NCBI GenBank assembly: GCA_021397835.1
Contig: JAJFZO010000581.1
Coordinates: forward strand, 682,001 to 746,000
DNA from: Moringa oleifera
Lineage: Eukaryota > Streptophyta > Magnoliopsida > Brassicales > Moringaceae
DNA length: 64,000 nucleotides
Direction of reading: 5' to 3'
Each line of letters opens with the position of its first letter. Position 1 is the first letter of the stretch. Below are positions 1 through 12,900 of the stretch, piece after piece. The translations under genes and the position numbers were made by a program. The notes beneath the pieces are model-generated. The model was not told where the DNA came from, searched no databases, and saw only the letters and a list, made by a program, of their open reading frames with translations.

Positions 1-647
1 CTCACTCATCCCCTTTATTTTCTCCAATATTTTTTTATTATTTCTAAAGTATTTAAAAAATCTTTAAAATTTTGAAAGTAGTATCCATTTTGGTTCAAAT
101 TAAACAGCTTAAATGTAGAATTAAATCAATTTATACAATAAAATTTAAATTAAAACATAAATTTAGTTCAAATTTTTATTTATATTTATTTAATTTACAT
201 ATTTTTTGAAAAAATCACTGGAAAAAGGCAAATGTTTAGTGACAACTTTTGGATTGATAATATTCTCTATAAATTTTTTTTTAAAAAAAAACACTGAGCT
301 AGGTGGATGGAACTCGAAAACTGGGCTTCGGCACAGCAACCCATTTAAACCTAATACAATCAAGACACTCATTGATGGGTATGCACACTTCAAGTCCAAT
401 ACGTATCGCATTTTGGGTCGAGAAGTTTAAGCTTGAAGCCGGTCCACTCCACCGGAACCACAAACAAGATAAATAGATAATGCGAAATTAAAATATCTTT
501 CGTGGCATCATCCAAATTAGGGGTATGCCTGAACATGGGTCCCGCTTTTGATTTCCTTGCTGACGTGGCTTCATCCGATCAAATCAGCTGATATTTGAAC
601 AGTCACCCCCTCAAGATTCGGTATGTGTCTGCTCTTGTCTCATCTCC
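1..647. other. AT-rich upstream region of the fibrillin gene
   Basis: No gene is recognisable. The first ~300 bases are AT-rich and low in complexity; the last ~250 bases are more mixed and presumably hold the promoter and leader of the fibrillin gene that starts at 648. The short open frames here match no family I know. Confidence 0.5.
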
Positions 648-2766
648 ATGGCTGCCGCTGCTTCTGCTTCTTTAACTGTGTCGTCTTCGTTATCCAAGCT
701 CAAATCCCCAAGTCATGCTTCGAAACACTTAAATTTGCCTTCCTCGGTGTCGATTTCGTACAGAGACAGACATTGCAAGAGATTGAGGATTGTCAATGCT
801 GTTTCGGTCTCTGACCCCGGGTTGCGAACCGGGCCCGATGATCTGGTTGCCTCCATTCTCTCCAAGGTTTGTTCTGTTTTAGGTTCTCATCTTGCTGATT
901 GTTGCTTCTTTTATCTCACTGCATTTTATTTTCAAATCTTTATTATTTTTGAAAAGAGTGTAAATTTAGTTTGGCTTTTATAGCCCTGTTAAATGGTTCT
1001 CGAGACTTATAGAATAATTACTTTAGTGACAGTCATTGAATCCAATGTCTTCTTGGATTTCACTATTTGATGTCACGTAAACTGTGAATCAGGTGACGGA
1101 ATCGAATGGAGGAGTTTCATTGACTAAAGAGCAACACAAAGAGGTAGCTGATGTGGCTCAAGAACTGCAGAAATATTGTGTGAAGGAACCAGTGAAATGC
1201 CCTCTTATCTTCGGTGGTAAATCTATGTTTATGCAGTCGAATTTTCAAACTTTACATTGCTGATTCAGATTGCTCTCTTCACATAATCAAGTTGAATCCA
1301 CTTGGTATCACTTTGATAAACAAGTATATAGTAGCAATGTTGCTTCCACAGCCAGAGACCACTTCAATTTCCCTCATTTTCCTTTTCTTTTTACACATTC
1401 TTGTCATGACCAGTCATCTATACAAAATTTGTATAATGGTATGCTCCTGACTTGAATTGGACAAAGAGGAAATTTATTTTTCTCTGTTTAAGCTTATGGT
1501 TCTTCAATAAATCTTTGTGGTAACCAAGCAAATGCTGTTCAGATTGGGATGTGGTATATTGTTCGAGGCCAACATCACCTGGGGGTGGCTATAGAAGTGC
1601 ATTGGGTCGCCTTGTCTTTCAAACAAAGGAAATGATTCAGGTTGTTGAAGCTCCGGACATCGTGAGAAACAAGGTCTCCTTCTGTGCTCTTCGATTCCTG
1701 GATGGAGAGGTCTCTTTGAAAGGTAAGTTGCCTCATTTACATTTTATTGACTAAATGGAAGAGCAAAATCACAATACAGAAGAATTATTAGCAGTCATAT
1801 CTTTATAGTCACACAAAAACGTACCAAATTTCGCCGAGCACTCTGAATAGGCTGAAGTAATTTTGAAGTTTCTAGACCTAATTGTCTTCCTTGTGAATTT
1901 ATTGCCTCATGTAACCCAAGAAGGTTAAACTGGAGCTTGGGGCAGTTTGAGATCTGTTATCTTGTAGACACAGCATTAGCTAAGGTGATAATCGTATAAT
2001 ATTAAACTTTGTCCTAGTGGCCACTGATCCAAAATTCGGGTATGTTTCTCTCTCGAAAGAAGATCTTGAATTGTTAATTTATGAAATGACATTAAATGGA
2101 ATAAATGCCAAATATTATTTATGTCATAAGGCATAAAATGCAATCCTTACCCTCTCTAGAATTGATTCCAGTAGTAGTTAGATGGGATTTGAACCTGATC
2201 CATGCCTCTATGTGAACAAACCTGTGAACCAAAGATTTCTTAAGCTCTCAACTTCATGATAGAAATCACTAGCTAACCGGACTACGGAAATTTCATACTA
2301 TCGCTTTTTGTCAAATAGTTTGTTGCCTCCGGTTTTATCATCTCCATCAGCCAGTTGTTTTCCTTCAGGCACCTATGATAATATCTCTACAATGACGTCA
2401 ACATGACAGGATTTTTGTAGAAATCTCTGTCATCTGTTCCATGGGTAACATGAATGACAGACAATGGCGTCAAACTTTTGAGTTTTGAGTTGATGAATAG
2501 TATGAGATACCTCTGTTCAATTACTTGCTGTTATTTCACACTGATCTTGGCTCATTTGTGCTTCTCCAGGAAAGCTGAAAGTTTTGGACAGTGAATGGAT
2601 TCAGGTTATATTTCAGCCACCAGAGCTGAAGATAGGAGCAATGGACTTCAAATATGGCAGTGAGAGTGAGGTTCAGCTGAAGATCACATACATAGATGAA
2701 AAGATCAGGTTGGGAAAGGGCTCCAAAGGATCTTTGTTCGTTTTCCAAAGACGAAAGCAGGTTTAA
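648..2766 (+). CDS. FBN6: Plastid lipid-associated protein (fibrillin), PAP8/FBN6-like
   Basis: Exons 648-866, 1093-1216, 1543-1722 and 2570-2766 join in frame to 239 codons plus stop, all with GT-AG borders. The first ~50 residues are rich in Ser, Ala, Lys and Arg with few acidic residues, as in a chloroplast transit peptide. The rest is a PAP/fibrillin domain: a DWDVVYCSRPTSPGGGYRS segment opens exon 3 and a FQPPELK segment lies in exon 4. The protein ends KGSLFVFQRRKQV. From family knowledge, fibrillins bind lipids and isoprenoids in plastids, and the FBN6 branch (At5g19940, about the same length) acts at chloroplast membranes in light acclimation and redox balance. The ATG at 648 is chosen because it gives the transit peptide. 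A competing frame from 623 has no homology. Assignment to FBN6 rather than another fibrillin rests on recalled similarity. Confidence 0.9.
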
Positions 2767-3004
2767 ATGTAGTTCCTGTTCCTGTTCTTGTTTAGCAACA
2801 ATATATTGTTGCATCAGCTTAAGTTACCCTGATGTGTTGATGTTTGTCATGACAATATTTGATTAAGTCAAGGCCAAAACAATTTACTATTGAAATTAGA
2901 GTTGTATGCAATCACTCTCATCCTCCCAACATGACCCAAAGGAGCCAATATGCAAGCAAGAGTTGCGTGAAGCTAATATACAAGTGTTGTGTCTGTCTGT
3001 GTGC

Positions 3005-3039
<35 letters not shown>

Positions 3040-3054
3040 GGAGAGAGAGAGAGA
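3005..3054. repeat. (GA)n microsatellite
   Basis: An almost pure GA run of about 50 bases with two GG interruptions, between the fibrillin stop and the tail-to-tail FAM32A-like gene. It is probably length-variable. Confidence 0.95.
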
Positions 3055-3247
3055 TCTGTGTAGTTAACAATCAGCATATGAAACATAAAGATATTTCACA
3101 CAGCTCAACAGGTCACATAAAAGGCCCGGACAAGGAGAACATGCAACATTTGGAATCTATATTTGAATGTATTATTTTTTCCCCTTTCTTGCTGATCCGT
3201 AAGTTCAATGGATCTAAGCACAAGATCCCTGAACTGATACGGATGAG

Positions 3248-5041
3248 TTAGCCAGGGCCAACTTTAGGAATGTCGTAATGCTCATTTAGATTGGCAAGAT
3301 ATTGATTGAATTCATGAATCCTGTCACGGTGGGATCTTGTTGCCATCTTAGCCAGCCTTTGGATCTCAAGTTTCTGTGTCTGCAGGAGATATCTCCTCTC
3401 AGCTGGTGTAAGATGATCATCATACTTAGCAGCCTGGTCTTCACCATCTTTATCAGTGGCATTCACATCATCTTCATGATGATCAGCTAATGGAATCCTA
3501 TTGCCACCTAACAACCTCCAAAAGGAAAGAACTTCTACATAAGTAGAGCACATAAATACAGACTGTAAACTAAGTATGCATGAAATAACGAGATAAGCAA
3601 AAATAATATGTGCGATTAGGGAATCGCCAAATTATATCAAACTTTGTGACCGAAGTCTTTTTCCTCCTTTGTGATCAAACTTAGATATTATGAGACAACC
3701 AGCAAAAAATAGATTTTGATTCAAAATGCGCAGCTATAGTTTGCATATGGGAATTTGTAGCAAGGATACCTTTTCTAAAAACAACTAACCAGGCTGCCGG
3801 TTCTAAGCCAAGCCCTCAAAAAGAATGGAACAAGGACCTCATCTTTTTTTTCTATATCCTTTTTTTTTCGTAGTAAGGATGGAGGCTTTTGAAACCAAAT
3901 AAAACTCATATGATGATATAGAATCCTGGCAGACTAGCTTTTGGATCAGCAAGTAATGGCCTTATACCTATGATATAACTGTGAAATCCTGAATGGCCTC
4001 TACCTATCTCCCATTACTACTGTCTAGTCCATTCAGTTAGTATTTAGTCCGAAATTTTATATCTTCTATATATCATGAGATCAGATTGGAAAAACTAGCC
4101 TTGTATCTTCTCTGTCAAGAAAGGGCTTGAAGTCAATCTTTATCGAAGGCTTTCTGGGAAATAAAGTTCCCAAGAGGCTTAAGGAAACAAGAATCATTAT
4201 TGGGTACTATTTAGCTAAGTAAGCTCAGCCTGTTTCAGGACACCATATTCCTTATCCTGTATTGGTGTTCTCAATTCTCATTAATTTATCTTTAGTTATC
4301 TGTCTCATCTAGTTCTTCCTATCTTTCTTATCTTCTCCTCTTCACACATGAATTTTGTTGGGATTCACGTTCTGAAAATAAATTCCTGATAATCATCCTG
4401 CAGTTTACTTAATCCTCATCTCTCTTCAATAACAAGCCTCATCTTCAATTGTTACTCATCTGAATCATTACAACCATTTTAAATTTACCAAGTCAAAAGT
4501 TCCACACTTTACCATCAGCTCTTGGCTGTTCACACAATGCAAGATCAAAGCCGGAGTTAAGCTACTGGTCAATGGCATTTGCTATAAACTAATGCTTTTT
4601 ATTGATAAAATATATCTACTTGCTTGTGGTACCAAACATCCACGATAGAAATACTTAGATCATATGGAACCAAATCCGAGAGTGATCTGTCCTCAAAACT
4701 AACATTCAATTGAGTTCTTCCTAGGCTGATTTTAGTTCGATCTTGTGCATGCATATCACAATGATATTAAAGCAACTAGTTGGTACAAATTCTTAATATA
4801 AGTAAGCACAACTTGCACTGCAAAGAAATTTATCATATGATTCTAAAGATTCGGGAGGAAGCAAATACAATTACTGAGAAACATGTAAAAACCAACCTGT
4901 TGAGAGGTCATAGCCACTGGCCAGAGAAGAATGGCTGTACTTGTGCTTCTTTTTCTTCTTATGAACGCCGCCTGCCTTCACGTCCAGGGCTTTCCCCTTC
5001 AGCCTCAGCTTGCTCCCAACCACGTTCTCGAATGCTGACAT
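3248..5041 (-). CDS. FAM32A-like protein
   Basis: Two exons on the minus strand, 5041-4897 and 3507-3248, join in frame to 134 codons plus stop across a 1,389-bp intron. The protein begins MSAFENVVGSKLRLKGKALD, followed by a KKKKKHK stretch. It then has an acidic linker and the conserved tail HLTPAERRYL...SHRDRI.EFNQYLANL.EHYDIPKVGPG. This is the FAM32A family: a small nuclear protein, known in animals to sit in the catalytic spliceosome and help fix the 3' splice site. The plant role is inferred. The reading frame could start eight codons upstream at 5065, but the family normally begins at MS.[FY]ENVV. The gene diverges from the methyltransferase at 5528. Confidence 0.88.
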
Positions 5042-5527
5042 CTCGCTCTTCAAATCAAAACCCAAAACGCAGAAAATCCCAACAAAAAAGCAGGTCGATC
5101 AGAGTTAATGTTATGTAGACCAAGAAAGAGATAGATAAATAGATGATGGAGAGAGAGGGGATGAAGCAGGGAGGGACAGAGAGAAGTGGTCGGGGGAAGA
5201 GGGGCTTTTGATGGAAGTGTTTCCCTTTCTCGGTAGGTTCCAGAGGAACTCGAGGTTTCCAGAGACGGATAACAGTCTGCGACCACGAGGGGCCACGAAC
5301 CTTATAGGCCCCAGCGTTTGAGAAACGACGCCGTAGCATTCCGAACTTATAACGGTCAAAAAAACTTCATTGACGAACGACTAGATAAAACGGTATCATT
5401 CTCATCCAAGTTGTTAAAGCTGAAAACGCCGGATTTCTACCGCCCGTACCGGGAGCGCTTTCATCTGCTTAACTCATTCGCGAAAGCGCCCAATGGAAGA
5501 GAACTAATGGCAGATTAGATTAGCCTC
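5042..5527. promoter_or_regulatory. Shared divergent promoter region (FAM32A-like / RlmH-like)
   Basis: Only 486 bases separate the two start codons, so both housekeeping genes must share this region for leaders and promoters. It is more GC-rich than its surroundings and has no clear TATA box facing either gene. Several overlapping open frames here have no recognisable family and are best read as chance. Confidence 0.6.
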
Positions 5528-8500
5528 ATGGCCATCAATCTCTGCGGCAGCCTTCCCTTGAGGAGTCGTACTCATCCTGCTTCTTCAGCTCTCAACAGTA
5601 ACATATGAATCAAAGCAGGCTCCATATTTTTCATCTCAAATCTACAATCTCTAATTTTCTTATCTATTTGTGTCTTCCTTTTTCCTTTTTTCAGGTAAAA
5701 GGTGTAAATACGCTGGCCAATCCATGGTAAACTATCCTTCTTAACGTCAATTTGCTATTAAATTTTGAGTATAAACAATACTAATAATGTTCATCGTAAC
5801 TCTGCTATTTCTACTGAGTACAGAGAGCATTACCCATACGCATCTTAACGGTGGGAAAAAAGAGGTCTCCTGCGGTTCAACTCATAGTAGATGAGTATAT
5901 TAGGAAATTGAAGCCCTACTGTAAGGTTGATGCTGTTCAGATTCGGTCCAATCCTAAAAGGGCACGGTAACTGTGATGATTACTATTATATGCTCTGATT
6001 TTCAAGTTCTTGATGCGAAATGGATGATATCATGCAAAATAAATTTTCTGTGTACCCTTGTAATGTAGTTTATTGTCTATTAGACTTGATACAGGTTACT
6101 ATGGGAAAAGAAAAAAAAAAAAGAAATGCTCCATATATATATATATATATTGTACATTTTGGTGCAGAAAACTGTTTGCCTCTCTAAGATAAAGAACCAT
6201 TGGGACTTATGCTCTAACTATTGGCATGTGTTTTAGTGATGCGAGGGCTCAGGTTGATGATGAAGACATGGCTATCATGAACCTTATTAGCTCTGAAGAT
6301 TGGGTATAGTCTCTAACACCATTGCAGTCAGGACTTCCATGTGGAGTTAATCCATTTTCTTATGGTTATTTTGCTTTTTTTTTTCAAAGATTCTCTTTTT
6401 GTAAAGAATGTGTGGAAAAAGAGCAAGAAATTGGAATAAGTCTTATACGTTAATTTAGACCATTTAGATAGGTTACCTTTTAGCTCTAAACCCTACTGAC
6501 AAAACATATTCTGTGATGATGCAACTGTAGGTTGTGATTTTGGATGAGCAAGGACTGGATATAGGGTCAGAGCAGATGGCTGAGGTGGTGGGCGATGCAG
6601 GGTCTACTGTATGATCATGTTGTCGATGTTATTTATTTGTATTTATGATTACTCCTTTTGCATAACATCTTTCTGTGGTTTTATTTTGTAGGGAGCTTCA
6701 AGGTTATCATTTTGCATTGGTGGACCTTATGGTCATGGAAGACAAATACGAGAACGTGCAGATGTGTCAATTAAGGTTTCCTCTTTGGTTTTAAACCATC
6801 AAATAGCACTACTTGTGCTCATGGAACAGCTTTATAGGTTAGAAAATGTCAATCTGAATTGTCGATTGGATTATTGTCGTGAAGCTTCTTATTAATAAAA
6901 CCAATTGGCTTGTACACTGGCAAGATTCTCAGATCCTAAGAGCATTGCTGAGTTTCTGAAACTTCATGCATAGTCACTGTGGCTTTAAATACATAACATA
7001 TCTGCATGAATTTGAATGGTGGATCATCTAAAGGCGAAATGTATTGTTGTTATTTTCTTTCTTTTTTTTTTTGTTTTTCTGAGAAAGGTAAAATGTATAA
7101 TATATGATTCTCAATGCATATAAGTTGAATTCCAGTAAGTGGATCATGTAAAGGTGAAATGTAGTGTTGTTCCCAGACATGTTTGGTTGGTAGGAATACC
7201 AATTCTTTTCCTACTTTATTCTGTATGGAATTGCTTTTCCAATGTTTGGTTCATTTTTATCACAGAATTGTAATTCCTTAAAGAATTTCTATTCCTTGAA
7301 AACCCGGAATAGCTATTCCGAAGTGAACCCTCGGAATTGCTATTCCATGAAAACAAGGAATTGCTATATTTTCTATTCCCAATATACCCTTGATAAAATT
7401 TTTAAATTACTATATATATATATAATAACTTTATTTTTTAAAAATAATTTACTAAAAAATAAAAAATATTATTATTATCAAAATATTAATTACTATTAAT
7501 ATTAATTTTATAATATTAATATTTGAAAATAAAAAATAATTATTAACATATCATTTAGTTAATATTATTTTTATAATAATAACATCTTTTTATTTTTTAA
7601 ATAATTTATCAAAAAAGAAAAAAATATTACTTTTATTAAAATATTAATTAATTTTAATTTTATAATATTAATATTTAAAAATAAAAATAATTATTAATAT
7701 ATTATTTAATTAATATTATTTTAATAAAAATTAATTAAATTATAATTAATTTAGTTGAAGGGTATACTAGTCTTTTAAACTTGCTTCAATTACTTTCCTA
7801 GCTTTTGATGAACCAAATATATGAAAACGAATTCATACTCTATTCAATTCCAATAAACCAAACATAATAATGCTTTTTCTTTTCTTTTCATTTTTCTTTT
7901 TTATTCCCAAAGAATACTTTTTCTATTCCTTCTCTATTCTATTCCATGAACCAAACATGCCATAAGTGCTTTGCCGAGTTTCCAGGACTTCATTGCATAG
8001 TCACTACAGCTTTAAATATACAACATATCTGCATGAATTTGAAGAGTAGTTCAAGTAAAGGTGAAATATATTGTTGTTATTTCCTTGTTTTTGTTTTTAT
8101 GAGAAAGTTTAAATGTATAATATATGATTCTCAATGCATATAAGTTGATTTACAGCACGTGGAGGAAGACCCATCAATTATTGTTGATTGAAGTGGTTAC
8201 AGATGATTGATGGTGTAGCTATTCATTTGTCCCATATAGGTCATGCTCTTGATATCTATGGCCCTCTCCTTCTTTCTTCCTCTGGAGTTCTGCATTAAAT
8301 ATTAGCTTTAAATTCAACAATGTTGATGCTTTGCTTCAAATAAAATATATGAATTACTAGCGAATTAAGTTCCCTTCACCAATTAAGAGTTTTCTGTGGT
8401 AATGAACACTATTTTTATAGTGTAGCTACCAGTGCTGGTGCTTTATGACTTATACTGCACGGTAAGATGTTCATGTCATCATTCAATCCTTGCATGTGTA

Positions 8501-8704
8501 TGAAATTCATAAATGGTCATATTAGTATGAAGATACTTCAATCTGTTTTCTTCTTTGCATGTTGCTTTGTCTGTCACTATGCTTTACAAGTTTGTAAATT
8601 CTGTTCTGATGTTATGTTCTCAGTTAAATAAACAGCATAATGGATGCTTTTACTTGCTTTTCAGATCATGGACTATTCTGAAGGGGCAAAATTACCACCA
8701 TTAA
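5528..8704 (+). CDS. RlmH-type SPOUT rRNA methyltransferase (At5g10620-like)
   Basis: Seven exons, 5528-5597, 5695-5726, 5824-5966, 6237-6303, 6531-6608, 6692-6837 and 8665-8704, give 191 codons plus stop with GT-AG borders. Recognisable parts are LPIRILTVGKKRSPAVQLIV at the start of the domain, VVILDEQG, the SPOUT-knot motif FCIGGPYGHG, and the C-terminal NHQIALLVLMEQLYRSWTIL ending in YHH. Bacterial RlmH (YbeA) N3-methylates pseudouridine 1915 of 23S rRNA using SAM. The ~30-residue N-terminal extension suggests import into chloroplasts or mitochondria, so an organellar rRNA target is inferred. The last exon holds only 13 codons and lies beyond a 1.8-kb intron filled by a transposon-like insert and a duplication; its WTILKG.NYHH end is typical of the family, which confirms it. 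Confidence 0.92.
6938..8155. repeat. Direct duplication of intron sequence flanking an AT-rich insert
   Basis: A segment of about 195 bases at 6938-7136 recurs at about 7966-8155. Shared landmarks are a GAGTTTC element, CATAGTCAC, GCTTTAAATA, ATATCTGCATGAATTTGAA, AAAGG.GAAAT and TATAATATATGATTCTCAAT. A third, partial copy (GTGGATCATGTAAAGGTGAAAT) lies at 7139-7170, directly before the insert. The pattern fits a tandem duplication of intron DNA that was later split by the insert. Confidence 0.85.
7176..7961. mobile_element. MITE-like AT-rich insertion in the last intron of the RlmH-like gene
   Basis: The ends are imperfect inverted repeats: CATGTTTGGTTGGTAGGAATA at the left and its counterpart ending TATTCCATGAACCAAACATG at the right. 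Further inverted copies lie just inside (AATGTTTGGTTCATTT near 7232 and AATAAACCAAACATAATAA near 7852). The centre is almost pure A and T with no coding potential. Terminal inverted repeats without a transposase suggest a non-autonomous DNA transposon. The superfamily is not assigned, because I see no clear target-site duplication. Confidence 0.65.
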
Positions 8705-8753
8705 TTAGTCATGCTCTGTACCACATCATACCAGGTAGCTGAATGTCTATTTT

Positions 8754-8917
8754 CTTTTAATTATCCAAAACCGAATTATATTTGTATTAATTATAAGGTT
8801 ACCAAGGGGGCGCCACTCATTCACAAAACAGTTAGTTTCTACTTAGAGTTGTGGACATCTATAAAATCTACAAGATTCTTCTCATTTGCAAAAGAATTTC
8901 CCATTTTTTGGAGTTGG
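8754..8917 (-). mobile_element. 5'-truncated LINE fragment just after the RlmH-like stop codon
   Basis: It shares the 3'-end sequence of the LINE at 56-60 kb: a GAATTATATTTGTATT block, ACCAAGGGGGCGCCACTCAT and a CTTCTCATTTGC...TTTCCCATTTTTTGGAG block. It is flanked by an 11-bp direct repeat, ATGTCTATTTT, at 8743-8753 and 8918-8928. Only ~50 bases separate it from the gene's stop codon, so it probably forms part of the 3' untranslated region. Confidence 0.75.
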
Positions 8918-8928
8918 ATGTCTATTTT

Positions 8929-9995
8929 TTATCCATTGTCTTTCCTTCTATTGTTTATGCAGTTCTTATGAACATTTAATGTTATTTTCCTTAATTTTGC
9001 TTAGTATTCCTTGTATCCCTTGTAATAGGAGCAAGGAAAAATTTTCATTTCACTTTGCTGGTGGCCAGGGTTTGAGCGGGGTTGTTTGATTCTCCTTTAA
9101 AAATTGTTTCAAAGGATTGCAATATGTGCCCTTGACGTTCTAGACAAGGGTTGGCCTCCAGTTTGACAAGAAGTGCAGTTTTCAGCAATATGTTGGAATT
9201 TCAATGGCCGTAGCTTGAAGCTTGCTGAACTTTGAAAGGTTGGATCATCAAATAGATAAAATTGAAAAGATGCTGCTACACACATCATCACTCTTATTTG
9301 TTCAGGAATGCTTAGGTTGATTATTATGTACCTTATCGAATAATTATTTGTTGTCAAATGCTTACTATCATCCAGAGTCTTAATTCTTGATTGTAGAATC
9401 TTTTTAAATACTGATTTGCTTAAATTGTTTTCCGTGATATCATGAATACAGCTTCCACTTCTGAGAATCCAAGTGGACACACTAGTTAAAAGGATGTTTA
9501 ACTGAATGAGGATGATGCTTGTGCCGTCATCAGTTTCTTGATGGTTCAAATTCTTGTTTTTCCTTCTTCCCAAATTGTTCTATGAATTATGTTGCAGCGT
9601 GTCTTTTCTCTTCAGAAATGCAATTGGGAGACACGTTTGCCTTGGACCTCTATTTTGCCCCTAAAAGCAGGAAAGCAGGACAAAGAAGAAACGAGAAGGC
9701 CGTTTGTGCGGGATCTGGGGCTTTAAACCCAAAAGAAGATGAAAGCATAAGGAATGAAAAGCCGACATTTACGTGACCATGGGCCTTGTAACTCAATCTA
9801 ACAATAAACCATCGATCCACAGCGAACAACTGTACGTGGCAGAAGTCAGACTATCATATGGTCTTCATTCTTCCAGCGCTATCGTGTAAGGCGTCAACCA
9901 AGTTACAGGTTCAGACAGCGCCACATCGTAACTAGAACGTCCAGCTAACCCAACTTTTTAATGTGGCTCTTTACAAATCTAAACTGCAATGCTAT
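8929..9995. other. Intergenic region upstream of CRY3
   Basis: No gene seen. Open frames at 9109-9573 (minus) and 9519-9776 (plus) match no family I recognise. The last 250 bases contain TGGGCC near 9780 and TACGTGGC near 9833, plausible promoter elements for CRY3. Confidence 0.5.
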
Positions 9996-12900
9996 ATGGC
10001 CTGTATTCATCCCTTCCCTTCTTCTAGGCTGCAAAAACTAGTGCACTTGTCGAAAGCTACTTCAATATTCCAGTACTCTGTCCAAAATAGGCTCTCTGCT
10101 CCCTTCCCAATCATGAATTTCAGTTCAATATCTGAACCAAGTTCTGTCTCTTCTTCAACAGTTTATGAGGTCCCAGGGCTAGACAGCAATGAGATGGACA
10201 GCGTTGCAGCGAAAGCCTTTGAAAGATACACGTCAAAAACGGTGAAACGAAACGGTAAAGGAGTCGCCATTGTTTGGTTTAGGAACGATTTGAGAGTATT
10301 AGATAACGAGTCGTTGTTGAAGGCTTGGGTTTCCTCTGAGGCAGTTTTGCCGGTTTATTGCATTGATCCTCGTCTTTTTGAGACGACCCATTACTTTGGA
10401 TTCCCGAAAACTGGAGGTATTATTTTTACTGTTATCAGCAAATTGAATTGTATTGCATGTCTGTTTCCTTGAAGTATCTTTTGTTTTGTGGGATCAAATG
10501 GTAACCATGTGATCTCCATAGCTGTAAAACGAATTCACTTTGGCCTTTAAATGGTTTCTTGTTATTATTCGTCAGCCTTGAGAGCAGAATTTCTCATGGA
10601 ATGCTTGGCTGACTTGAAGAAAAATTTGATGAAGAGAGGCCTTAACTTACTCATTCGACATGGGAAACCAGAGGACATTCTCCCTGTTCTTGCAAAAGCT
10701 TTTGGAGCGCATACAGTTAAGGGTTTATTCCTGCTATTTGTTAGTAAACGAATGGTTATCACTTTTCAAGCTATAGAAGTTATAGAATTACTTAGCATTA
10801 AATATAATCTAGTCAGGTGTATGCCCACAAAGAAACCTGTAGTGAGGAGCTACATGTTGAAAGATTGGTAGGCAAAGGTCTTCGAGGAGTTGTGCTATCA
10901 TATCCAGAGAAATCCACTGGGCCAAGTTCCACAAACAGCAGTAAGCTACAACTCATTTGGGGCAGCACCATGTACCACATAAATGATCTCCCATTCAGTA
11001 TCAAAAATCTGCCAGACATGTATACTCAGTTTCGTAAGGCATGATTTTGAGTTTGTTATGGTTCATTGTGGATAGGTAGAAGAGGCTTTATGCAGTAACC
11101 TATTTGTTCATGAAAATCAAAATTGCAGTTCATGGAAGCCAAGTCCTCGGTCAGGGGTTGTATCAAAATTCCAACTTCTCTTGGGCCACCACCTTGCATT
11201 GATGATTGGGGATGTATTCCTTCATTTGATCAGCTTGGAATTAACTCTCAAAAGGTACATTTTTGTGATGTAGATATTGCAAAACAATGCAGTGATTGAT
11301 GCTCCGATGAGAGCTATGAGAACTCTTGACCAGAAGTCGAAAAAGTGGAGATGTTCTCTAATTACATCTTTTCCTGTCAGGCTCAGGTTAGCAAGGGTAT
11401 GAGGTTTGTGGGTGGCGAAACCGCGGCACTCAGCAGAGTAACTGAGTACTTCTGGAAGAAGGCAAGAAAAAAATCACTCATTATGTTTTTGTTAAAGCTC
11501 TCTTTGACTGTCTGCAGGAAATTGCAGATGATCCATTATATGACTTTCCAGGAAATATATATAACTAAAAATAAATCAACATATGCAACCATCTTGTAAA
11601 ACTATTTTGTAATTATATAAGGTTTGCAATTGATGGAGTTGTTATTTTCAAAGTTAAATGTGTGACTGTACATGTTTACTGGATCATATGCCTTAGCATC
11701 TATATCCTTTTCTCACTTGCATATTCGTGCAGGACTTTATAAGGATATATAAAGAGACAAGGAATGGGATGTTAGGACCTGATTACTCAACAAAGTTCTC
11801 CCCATGGCTTGCTTCAGGAAGTCTTTCCCCCCGTTATGTGTATGAGGAGGTTGAGAATTTTTCTCACTAATGGGGTGACCAGTTACTTGGCAAATCAAGA
11901 TAGACTGATCTTGCACAGTTTTCTGACTCATACTTTTCAGGTAAAAAGATATGAAAGAGAGCGACAAGCAAATAATTCCACATACTGGTACCTCTCTCCT
12001 CTAGATGTATTTATGCACAAACAAGACACACATTGGATATTCGTATTACTTTGTTTTTTCTCCTAATTTAGCTCAATTCAAATTCATGAAATTTTTGGAA
12101 ATTTATGGCTGTTAAACCTTGTTGAATTTGGACAGACCAATTAGAAACCAAGGTTGTGATTAATTTGTATGCTGACCTGGTTTATTGTCTTACCTTTCCT
12201 GAATATGATGTTTTGTTGTTAGGGTGTTGTTCGAGTTGATATGGAGGGATTACTTTAGGTTTCTTTCGATGAAATATGGAAATTCCCTGTTCCACTTAGG
12301 TAAAGATCCATAATGAATTTTGTGGCAAACTGAAATCATGGTTAAACTGCATCTTGTGGGGATACTTTCTAACAGTATATGTCAATTCGGTTTCTCCAGG
12401 TGGCCCAAGGAAAGTGGAACTTAGATGGAGCCAGGACCAGAGGCTTTTTGAATCCTGGAGAGATGGCTGTACAGGGTATATTGTCTACTCTCAAGTTGTC
12501 TCCTTCTGTATGTGTATCTGATTATTTCTGTCAGCCAACATTCTTATGGTTTTCTCTTGTTCTAAATAAACCAGCTTTTCTGTATTTCTGCTTTTCTTTC
12601 TTTACTTTTTCAAGTATGCTTCCTTTTCCTTTGTACTTCTGCCAAGAAAGATTATAATTTTCATCACCATACTTTGTATTTCTCTTTCTTCCCTTCTTTC
12701 TTCCCTTCTCATATCTGGCATGGATTGTCTGAATGCCTTGAAAAGAAAACGAATCAATTCTCCATTGTCTTTCGCATGTCCATAATCACAGTGATGTTTG
12801 CATTTTTATTTGCTCACATAAGCTTCATAAACTTCTAGGTATCCCCTTATAGATGCCAATATGAAGGAACTCTCCACCACAGGGTTCATGTCAAATCGGG

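Noticed and set aside
5050..5518. Several overlapping open frames between the FAM32A-like and RlmH-like genes
   Set aside because: They overlap on both strands in a short promoter interval and resemble nothing known.
7242..7760. Open frame and AT-rich DNA in the RlmH-like intron as a gene or LTR
   Set aside because: Composition is nearly pure A/T; the inverted ends indicate a MITE-like element, with no LTR or primer-binding site.
9963..9995. Upstream extension of the CRY3 reading frame
   Set aside because: The frame is open but begins with GTG at 9963; the first in-frame ATG is at 9996 and an in-frame TAG lies upstream at 9933.
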